Assembly (NCBI GenBank): GCA_018398805.1
Contig: JAGFBZ010002877.1
Coordinates: 1 to 64,000 of the forward strand
Direction: 5' to 3'
Source: Hirundichthys speculiger
Lineage: Eukaryota > Chordata > Actinopteri > Beloniformes > Exocoetidae
DNA length: 64,000 bases
Notes under the pieces: generated by a model
Told to the model about the DNA's origin: nothing
The model's database searches: none
What the model saw: the letters and a program-made list of their open reading frames with translations, nothing else
Program-made: the position numbers and the translations under genes
Part shown: positions 56,073 through 64,000 of the stretch, in pieces
How positions within the stretch are numbered: position 1 is the stretch's first letter
Layout: the number at the start of each line of letters is the position of its first letter

Positions 56073-57534
56073 CTAGAATAGAATTTCATCAAACTTTATA
56101 GGTGACAGCAAAATACTTAATCACAATTACCATTTTTCTGTAAATATTCTTTGGAGTTGAATTGTTCTTTTCATAATGTTATTTCTCATTCACTTTATAT
56201 ATATTTCAACAATTCGTGTCGCTGACTCAAAATAAAACTTTGATTCAAGCTGCAGATTGCTCTCTTTAAAAAAAAAAAAATTAAAAAAAATCTTCACTCT
56301 TTGTCTGAGAGTCGAAGCGGCTCAGGTGCGTCACCTGCAGCATTCAGGAGCTAATTTGTAAATCTGGCAGCTTAGACTCCGATAAAGCTTTCATACGCAC
56401 ACACAATCTTTTTTTTGTTTTGCATATTTCCAGTCTGCAGAGAAAAAAAGTGTCATCATTGTCTTCACGTAACCAGCTGTAGTCGAGAAATAATAGACTT
56501 TTGAGTTATCCCCGGGAGCCCATGAATTAAACATTCAGGTGATCAGCTGGAGGCGTGGGGATCAAACCAAACGCGCTTGAGCACAAAATTATGTTGATTA
56601 CTTAATAAAATGTGACAGTTCTAGTACAATTAAAGAACCCCACGTATTATCACAGGAGCTTATTAAGGAGACGGATTTCTTAATTTCATTCAGTTTACTT
56701 CTTAATTCCACTTATTCTATTTTTTAGCGAGGACACACGTCCGCTGGTGCTGAACGTCATTACAGGGAGGATGGGAATTATGTTTATTAGCAGAGCCATG
56801 TGTCCACATGGCCATGGAGGGATCAGACAGGTTTACAATTATTAAAACTAATTACTTCCCTTTGTAACGATGTAACATTTGTCGGGATGAGCAGTGGTGC
56901 TGAGTTTGAGGGTTGCACCCATGAAAGATGTGCCAAACTTTTCTCTCCTGTTTTTTTTTTTTTTTTCATTTCTTTGTTCCCTTCAAAGAAAACTTAAAGT
57001 GTTGCACGCCCCCAGCTCCACGCACATTTAATGTTAGGAATCCGATCAGCGTTTCAGCCCTCAGGCCTTTCTGAAGATCAGTGCGAGATGGAGCACTGAT
57101 CTATAGAAAGGCCAGAGGCCCCGAAATCCGACCAGATTAATCAATAGAAATGTACGTGGAGCCGGAGTGTTCAACATTTTAAGCTTTACTTTTTCTTTTT
57201 TTTTTAGACAGACTGAGGGATGCCATTTAATTGTGCGTGGGACGTTATTCCAGTTCTTCTGTGGGCGTGAATCCCACGAGCAGAGAACACTGAACCTACA
57301 ACATCTCCCAGTATTTTATAAACTCGTCACAAAGCAAGTGATGTTCAGCTCTGACTGACCAAAAGAGCACGTTCCTGTGGAACGTATGGTTTGTTTGTGT
57401 TTGTGTATTTATTTATTGTTTATTTGACAGGAACTACAAGCAGCAGATGGACCAGACGTAGCAGCAGCACCACTTTCATCTGTCGGCACAGACAAGGTGA
57501 CACTGGTTAAAAAAAAAAAAGTAAAATACAGATA
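56073..57534. other. no recognised gene
   Basis: About 1.5 kb of fairly complex sequence. A short inverted pair GGCCTTTCTGAAGATCAGTG / CACTGATCTATAGAAAGGCC (57,064-57,083 and 57,092-57,111) forms a hairpin. Otherwise no coding or transposon structure was identified. Confidence 0.5.
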
Positions 57535-57663
57535 TTAAACCTTTAGGCGCCAGAGTTTTTTCAAGAAAATATACTATTTTGATATCAAGATTTCAAAAGG
57601 CTATAACCTGAAAGCAGTTTGAGATAAAGGGTATACTGTCAAAGAGAAAATTGTTTAGTATGA

Positions 57664-58275
57664 CTCAGCTGTGGTTAGCATGTAGCTAACTTAGCCTTAT
57701 TTACAATGCTGCTTACTCAGCTGTGGTTAGCATTGTAAATAAGGCTAACCACAGCTGAGTAAGCAGCATTGTAAATAATGCTACAATGCTGCTTACTCAG
57801 CTGTGGTTAGCATGTAGCTTACTTAGCCTCATTTACAATGCTGCTTACTCATCTGTGGTCAGCCTGTAGCTAACTTAGTCTCATTTACAATGCTGCTTAC
57901 TCAGCTGTGTTTAGCATGTAGCTTACTTAGCCTCATTTCCAATGCTGCTTACTCAGCTGTGGTTAGCATGAAGCTAATTTAGCCTCATTTACAATGCTGC
58001 TTACTCAGCTGTGGTTAGCCTCATTTACAATGTTGCTTACTCAGCTGTGGTTACCATGTAGCTTACTTAGCCTCATTTCCAATGCTGCTTACTCAGCTGT
58101 GGTTAGCATGAAGCTAATTTAGCCTCATTTACAATGCTGCTTACTCAGCTGTGAATAGCCTGTAGCTCAGTTAGCCTCATTTACAATGCTGCTTACTCAG
58201 CTGTGGTTAGCATGTAGCTTACTTAGCCTCATTTGCAATGGCCCTTACTAAGCTGATGTTAGCATGTAGCTGTGA
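57664..58275. repeat. 52-bp minisatellite inside the piggyBac element
   Basis: About eleven units of roughly 52 bases marked by GCTGCTTACTCAGCTGTGG, then TTAGCATGTAGCTTACTTAG and CCTCATTTACAAT. Some units are shortened (near 58,014). One stretch (57,722-57,780) is inverted relative to the rest, so the array contains a local palindrome centred near 57,745 (AGCTGTGGTTAGC against GCTAACCACAGCT). Confidence 0.9.
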
Positions 58276-59037
58276 AAGTCTGTGATGGGAGTGATTGCAT
58301 ATCATGATGTCACAAGGTGGCGGTCATATTGGAAAATTCAGTTTTGATATCAAAGTTTCAAAAGGCTATAACTTTTATAGTGGTTTGAGAAAAAGGCATG
58401 CTGTAAATGAGAAATATCTTCAGTATGAACCAAAATTTGGAATGGAAGTAGATTAGTCATCTAATTTGATTATTGTGACATCACCTGCCCAAACCTGCCC
58501 AGTAGTCCTCAATTTCAGATTTTTCCTCAAACCCTATGCACAATAAAGGCTTTCATTTCAGGGACAATCACATCATAAAGTCATGAAATCTGGAGTTCAG
58601 TTTTAATATTTCCCTTTCAAAGAACTGGTGCCCATTTCTGTTTGTTTGATTGGTGATGAGGCTCCAGAATTCATCATTTGAAAAAGGGATGAAATCAATG
58701 GGCTCAGAATTTGTCGGATTATCTCCATAATAACCAACAGGCTCATCAAAATTTAGGCTCCACTTTCGATACTCTTCCTCTTATCTCAAGAACTCTCAGC
58801 CACCATCATCATTATCATAACCAAGATATCCGGTGACCATTAGAGGTGTGTTTTTTCCCGCGGCTTCTCCCACGTCTGCGATGGATAACCGCGGTTGTTT
58901 TCATCCACAATACATTTTTCCATATTTGAGGTGTTATGAGCCCCCCTGACACCTCGACCTGCTTGGCCGATCGCAGAAGACTTCCATCCCGGTCACACTG
59001 AGGTGAAGCAGCAGCTATACAATGTGCTGATTGTGGA

Positions 59038-59241
59038 CTATGGCCGCGCAGACTCGACATCACTACTAATGTTAGTTTCTGCTTCACTGGACAACTGCAT
59101 GTCTTCCTCCTCGGAATCGGAGCTAGCCAGAACCTGACAAAGTACTTTGTGGACGGTAAACCAACCTCTTGGCATCGTGAGTAAATGGGGAAAAAAAACA
59201 CTCTTTTGCTCATCTCTCGCTACGCTCAGCACTACCACCAC
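59038..59241 (-). pseudogene. possible piggyBac transposase amino terminus
   Basis: Minus-strand frame with MPRGWFTVHKVLCQVLASSD followed by SEEEDMQLSSEAETNISSD. An acidic, serine-rich amino part soon after the first methionine is common in piggyBac-type transposases. It lies just inside the right terminus, in the right orientation for a 5' coding start, and stops after 67 codons. The catalytic part is not recognisable. Function inferred from position only. Confidence 0.45.
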
Positions 59242-59520
59242 TGCTTCGCCGCGCGTCTCTGCGCCGGAGGGTGTTTTACAAACTCATTTTACGGCTAAAA
59301 CTTTGAATAGTGGCACCTCCAAGAATGGCTCTCAGATTACATGCACACTTTGTCCGCCATCTCCTGGTGAAAAGTAGTAACAAGATTCGGCACCACATTT
59401 ATAGATACAGCCTGTTTTATTCACCAGTGTTGCTTGTCGCAGTTTGCGACTCTGGCGCTTAAAGGGTTAAGTTGGAATCAAATCAACTACAGCCAATACG
59501 TTTTCATTAGTTGAATAGAA

Positions 59521-59994
59521 CAGTGGTGCGCGAAGTGTGGCAGCGCTCTCTGGTGGTACGTGGGGGAACGTCATGACTTTCCACATTTTTTCCACATTTT
59601 CACTTAAAAAAAAAAAAACATACAATGCATTATAAATACAACGTTTCAAAAAAAATGTGTAGCTTGAGATAATCAAAATTGTGTCTTTAAAAAAAATAAT
59701 TGTTGCATATTCAGTTGCAGTGCAGATGTAACATCTTTTGAGTGTGTTTATTTTGCTCTGTATGAGAGTATGAGTATGTGAGAATTGTTGACAGAGTTGT
59801 AAATGTCTGATTCAGTAAGGTAACAATTCAGGTAACAATAAATAACCACAAAAAGGAATAAACATCTCTGTGTGTTTAAAGCTAATTGAGAAGGCATATA
59901 TGGTTATATTTTAAAGTTTGTCATCATGGTGGTACTCAGAGAGCTGAACAGTTTCTCAGGTGGTACGCAGTATTAAAAGGTTGAGAACCACTGG
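59521..59994. mobile_element. 474-bp hAT (Charlie-like) element with 8-bp target duplication
   Basis: Left terminus CAGTGGTGCGCGAAGTGTGG; right terminus, read inward, CCAGTGGTTCTCAACCTTTT. Flanks are GAATAGAA at 59,513-59,520 and 59,995-60,002. The right end carries one extra G outside the CAGTGG motif. Contains GGTGGTACG words near both ends. Non-autonomous. It lies about 50 bp from the piggyBac element. Confidence 0.85.
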
Positions 59995-60002
59995 GAATAG
60001 AA

Positions 60003-60540
60003 ACTAGATTTAAAATAAACAAACAAAAACAATATAGTTATTCATAATATCATATGTTGTCTCTTACACAAATCTGATATATGGCCATATATTTAAATAA
60101 CATATATAATATCGGTGTCCATATATGTCTTTCACATGTGAACATATAGGTACATATTTGGAACATATATTTTAAAATATTACAAAAATGGCCCCTTTTA
60201 TATATGGAAAATATATGTGGCACATATATGTATGGCATATTCAGCACATATATTTTTCAAACATATATGTCACATATATTAGTATAGCATCAATGTTGGT
60301 ATATGAAATAGCAATATATTGCTCATTATATGTATTTGACTTGTATATAAAAATAAGCCATCAAAAATATCTAGTCAACAAATTTTAACAATATTTTGGA
60401 ATATATGTCATAAAAAATATCTAGACTGAATGTTTGAGCATTTATTCTGAAATATATGTTCTAAACAAATATAGACCACATATTTGCACATTTATTCTGA
60501 CATATATGTAAAGAACAATATCTAAACTACATAACGCTGA
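60003..60540. repeat. AT-rich ACATATATGT palindromic repeat region
   Basis: Dense, irregular repeats of ACATATAT, CATATATGT and related self-complementary words, with no fixed period. Could fold into many small hairpins. Possibly the remnant of a MITE, or simple-sequence expansion. Confidence 0.75.
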
Positions 60541-61604
60541 CGGCATATCATTCAACGCCATCAGTGGCCAACGCAACCATCACTTTCGCTCTCAACATGC
60601 ACTCAGAAACAAATGGCTTTACATTTTTCTCTCCAGGGATGGTGCATCAGGCAAGGACAGAGGCTTTCTGTCACGCCCTGCCGGTTTTAGAAGGATCAAA
60701 CTTGTCTTTTGTTACACGCCGACACCTGTGTTTTACATCGGCGCGTTTTCACACAGAACCGTGCCCTTCTTTGGAGGAGAAAGGCCGACTGATTGGGGAG
60801 GACAGATGACAGTTCAAGTTTGGGCCGGAGCCAATCCCAGGGCTTTTTTTTTTCTGGTTTTCCTTCTCAAGGACGACAAAGGAAGGAGGACAGAGGGTGT
60901 CATTCGGTCCCTCGAGGTGCATTTCACAGTGGCAGACAACCAAAACACCTGAACTGTCGAAGCACTGATTTAAGACTTTGCCATGTACTTTCTGTACTTT
61001 TCACAACTCCTTAAAGGAACATTCCAGAGTGAAAACAACCCTTAAATGTATTATTCAACTCTGAGGAGGGTAAACTTTCCCCACAGACCAAAACAACATG
61101 AATCAAAGCAGTTTTGACCGAACAGACTATAGCGACCGATGACGGCGGTCAGGGTCTTCAACCCAGGTCAAAAATAAATAGCCATTTTAAGCTGCTAACA
61201 AGTCAGAAATGTCGTTCTACTTTAGTAATAGTGTGGCTAGGGAGCCAACAGACAAATGGAGTTCATTTTAACTTTCTAAGTGTACAGAAAATACACAACA
61301 TCCCGTGTAACGAATCACAGGCATCAAGGGTGGCTCAAGGTTGTTCAGACTGCCCTCTGGTGGTCTGACTATGTGGTGGCAATCAACCGGCAGCCATGTT
61401 GAGCCAGATTGGGCCTGACATGAATGATTTAGAGAAAATTTCCTGGTGCTGATGGATGCAGGAGAGGCCAGAATGCTGCTGAGGAGCTGATGGTGAGCTG
61501 GTCACCGTGGTAGGAGGGACACCAGACGTGGCTGGATCCTGGTGCGCTAAGGACACTTCTCAAAACTCCCCAGCAGCCAGTTTGAATTGGCAGAGATTTC
61601 TGAA
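60541..61604. other. no recognised gene
   Basis: About 1 kb. Several overlapping frames of 60-85 codons, none with recognisable features. No terminal or tandem repeats seen. Confidence 0.5.
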
Positions 61605-61874
61605 TGGAATGGTAAATGGACTGCACTTATATACCACTTTATCCACACCATCAAGGTGCCCTCAAAGTGGTTTACAATGGCCGCTTATTCACCCGTTCAT
61701 ACACCAGTGGGCGGCAGCTGCCATGCAAGGTGCTGCCAGGCCCACTGGGGGCAAGTTAGGGTTCAGTGTCTTGCCCAAGGACACTTTGGCATGTGAACAG
61801 TTGGAGCCGGGATTGAACCACCAACCTTCCAGTGACTGGACGACCCGCTCTACTAACTGAGCTACAGCCACTGG
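61605..61874 (-). mobile_element. tRNA-derived SINE (V-SINE-like), antisense
   Basis: On the minus strand the element starts with a tRNA-like head: A box TAGCTCAGTTAGTAGAGCGG (61,864 to 61,845) and B box GGTTCAATCCC (61,819 to 61,809). It continues with GTCCTTGGGCAAGACACTGA and a body ending GTATATAAGTGCAGTCCATT and TACC. The tRNA-like part is a RNA polymerase III promoter, not a tRNA gene. The head plus TTGGGCAAGACACT body is the layout of the teleost V-SINE group. Target duplications not identified. Confidence 0.85.
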
Positions 61875-61959
61875 AAGATGAAAGGTTTTCAAGAAAAGGC
61901 AGAAAAAGAAATGCAGTTGCCTTAATTCAAACTTTTGAGATTGCTACAAGTCATGTGTT

Positions 61960-62745
61960 GTCGAGCACACGACACCCAACAAGAGAGGCGCAAACCCGCA
62001 CAACCGAGCAAGTGTGGCCCACGTGCTCGACACCTAACAAGAGAGCTCGAGGTGCTCGACACCTAACAAGAGAGGTCCAGGGCTCAACACCCAACGAGAG
62101 AGGTCCAGGGCTCAACACCCAACGAGAGAGGTCCAGGGCTCAACACCCAACGAGAGAGGTCAAGGGCTCAACACCCAACGAGAGAGGTCAAGGGCTCAAC
62201 ACCCAACGAGAGAGGTCCAGGGCTCAACACCCAACGAGAGAGGTCCAGGGTTCAACACCCAACGAGAGAGGTCAAGGGCTCAACACCCAACGAGAGAGGT
62301 GCAAACCCCCGCAACCGAACAAGTGTGGCCCACGTGCTCGACACCCAATGAGAGAGGTCCAGGTGCTCGACACCTAACAAGAGAGGTCAAGGGCTCAAAT
62401 CCCAACGAGAGAAGTCCAGGTGCTCGACACCCAACGAGAGAGGTCCAGGTCCTTGACACCCAACAAGAGAGGTCCATGTGCTCGACACCCAACAAGAGAG
62501 GTGTAAACCCCCGCCACCGAACAAGTGTGGCCCACGTGCTCGACACCTAACAAGAGAGGTCAAGGGCTCAAATCCCAACGAGAGAAGTCCAGGTGCTCGA
62601 CACCCAACGAGAGAGGTCCAGGTCCTTGACACCCAACAAGAGAGGTCCATGTGCTCGACACCCAACGAAAGAGGTCCAGGTCCTGGACACCCAACGAGAG
62701 AGGTCCACGTACTTGATAGTAAACAAGAGAGGTCCACAAGCGCTT
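61960..62745. repeat. 28-bp minisatellite with higher-order structure
   Basis: Unit about 28 bases: GAGAGAGGTCCAGGGCT then CAACACCCAAC. The block 62,085-62,290 is regular; outside it GGGCTCAA units alternate with GTGCTCGA and GTCCTTGA versions. A longer block including AAGTGTGGCCCACGTGCTCG recurs at about 62,010, 62,321 and 62,525, and 62,335-62,490 is nearly repeated at 62,539-62,690, a higher-order repeat of about 204 bp. Since 28 is not a multiple of three, the reading frame repeats every 84 bases; the 181-codon frame here is not considered a gene. Confidence 0.93.
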
Positions 62746-64000
62746 GACCAAGCATGATGGGGTGGACATGCTTTGTCATGTGCTTTCAGTCTCAAGAGGA
62801 GCATGCGACAGCGAAGGAGTTTCTTATGTGTGCCAGATCACCTGCGGAGTGCCCAAGAGAAGTGTGCCAGGTGGGAAATGACTTGTATGCCAGTGAAGAA
62901 ATAGCCTTTAATAATAAATGTGATGGGGAAGGAATTTATTTGCCAACTTGCCACTCAACTAAAAGTTTGCGATGCAGCTGATGTCCCAAGCAAGCTGTCA
63001 TCAATTTAACAGCTAAAATATGCTGACGTTCACACCACCAGTGAGTAAGAGTGCTGTAATAGGCTTGGAATAGCAAAATAAAAAACATACATATATATAA
63101 ATATGTTTATATATAAATCCATGATGAATTTAACCATGTTAGTCATGCCACTTGACAGCAAGGACTTTCTTTGTCATATTGTTTGATTGAAGAATTGATG
63201 ATGTTCACTCCCCACATACAAAAACCCAACTCCCACTGTGAGAGGTGACATTACCAATAATTTTCCCCGTGTTTATTCACAGGTGCGTCTCATAAATATT
63301 TCATTTCAGACCAGGAACTCATTTGCTACCTCGCATAACTGGCGCTGCTTTGAAATAAGGAGAAATTGAAAGCTGCATATTCTAAAAAATAAACAACAAA
63401 ACAAAAAAAAAAAAACAGATAATTGGTCTCAGAGGATGTTATACCTAATATGAACTTCGTTCTGAGACAACTTCACACTGTTTGAAGTTCGGCGCCACCA
63501 GCAGCCTGGTCAGCAGTTAACCCAGTTTGACATTTTGTTGCTTTAATTTTTTCTCCATGCTTTCATATGACTTCAGTTTGTGAACTCACAACTAACCAAA
63601 TAATTGATGGATGTCACAAAAAACACAATGTGCATTTCTGCTCTCTGCTATTTGTAGAAACAAGTAAAACTAGTGATTTTCTCTGTCATCTTTAAAACTA
63701 CTCTATTTTTTTTTTCAGGCTTTTGTATCTGCACGCAGTTGTGCGCATGCAATACGTGTCAAAGGCTTGCCTCACTGTATTTTGAACTTTTGAAATATTT
63801 GAAATAACCTTTCGTTAGCATGGCTTCTGGGAAAAGCATAAGAAGTGGAACGATTTTTCTCTTTGTGCTTATTTTAAATGCCACATTCAAAAGCATACAT
63901 GTACGGCACATACATTTCCTTTAAGGCAATTAATATCTGTCATTTATTGCAATTCATCCTTGACCTGCATTATTAACCTCATGTCTCAGGGCATGAGCTG
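62746..64000. other. no recognised gene
   Basis: The last 1.25 kb show only an AT-rich microsatellite-like stretch (ACATATATATAAATATG, 63,087-63,118) and an A-run at 63,403-63,415. No gene or transposon recognised before the window ends. Confidence 0.5.

Larger units (their letters stand above)
57539..59466 (-). mobile_element. piggyBac-like element with TTAA ends, 1.93 kb
   Basis: TTAA at 57,535-57,538 and 59,467-59,470 flank the inverted termini CCTTTAGGCGCCAGAG (left) and, read inward from the right, CCTTTAAGCGCCAGAG (15 of 16 identical). A TTAA target and CCYTT start are the piggyBac signature. It contains the amino part of a probable transposase on the minus strand near the right end and a 52-bp minisatellite in place of most of the coding region. 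Related sequence (TTTTGATATCAA, TTTCAAAAGGCTATAAC) occurs on both sides of the minisatellite, at 57,577-57,613 and 58,342-58,372. Confidence 0.85.

Noticed and set aside
61808..61872. A tRNA gene
   Set aside because: The A and B boxes belong to the head of a SINE. The sequence continues into a SINE body, and the tRNA-like part does not show a complete acceptor stem.
61832..62377. 181-codon open frame in the 28-bp minisatellite
   Set aside because: It starts in the SINE and consists of tandem repeat translation (STPNERGQGLNTQRER); both strands are open.

Overview
This window is eukaryotic and almost certainly teleost fish DNA. It is dominated by transposon families typical of fish genomes: L2/CR1-like and Tx1/L1-like LINEs, several hAT families, a Tc1-like element, a pogo/Tigger-like element, a piggyBac element, solo LTRs, a tRNA-derived SINE and a putative Helentron-type family. 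I see no intact protein-coding gene, no convincing host exon and no functional RNA gene. Every recognisable protein sequence is a decayed transposon open reading frame. The species cannot be named from the sequence.

Layout. From 1 to about 14,018 lies a single tandem satellite with a 27-bp unit, roughly 500 copies. The unit is a perfect 14-bp palindrome (CTGAGCATGCTCAG) plus a 13-bp spacer. The first 2.9 kb run in one orientation; after a short switch region (about 2,891-2,928) the remaining 11 kb run in the opposite orientation. The array continues off the left edge. From 14.16 to 17.36 kb there is a 3'-truncated Tx1/L1-like LINE abutting an interrupted hAT element. At 19.03-21.18 kb is a 2.15-kb near-perfect palindrome (foldback structure) whose arms each hold an AT-rich tandem array, with an L2 fragment in its loop. 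At 21.36-23.64 kb is a nest: an old DNA transposon broken by a hAT element (8-bp duplication) and by an L2 LINE (8-bp duplication) that itself carries a Helentron-like element. At 23.8-29 kb are Tigger-like, BED-hAT and pogo-transposase remnants, the last split by a 497-bp hAT element with an 8-bp target duplication. At 30-38 kb are L2 3' ends, two hAT elements with clean target duplications, a 620-bp duplicated segment that cuts across both of them, and a solo LTR with a 5-bp duplication. At 39-53 kb are a degenerate ~75-bp repeat, a second solo LTR, four more Helentron-like copies and a dead Tc1 element. At 55-60 kb are a 1,078-bp hAT element, a 1.93-kb piggyBac element with TTAA ends and an internal 52-bp minisatellite, and a 474-bp hAT element. 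At 61.6-62.75 kb are a SINE and a 28-bp minisatellite.

The genes do not work together as a pathway; the window is an intergenic or intronic heterochromatin-like region. Its notable structures are the inverted palindromic satellite, the foldback, and the stack of datable nested insertions. Blocks poor in recognised repeats (about 17.4-18.8, 33.8-36.1, 46.3-48.5, 53.7-54.9, 56.1-57.5 kb) are the places where single-copy or regulatory DNA could lie. Element boundaries were read by eye from terminal repeats and target duplications; family names rest on memory of the families, without database searches.
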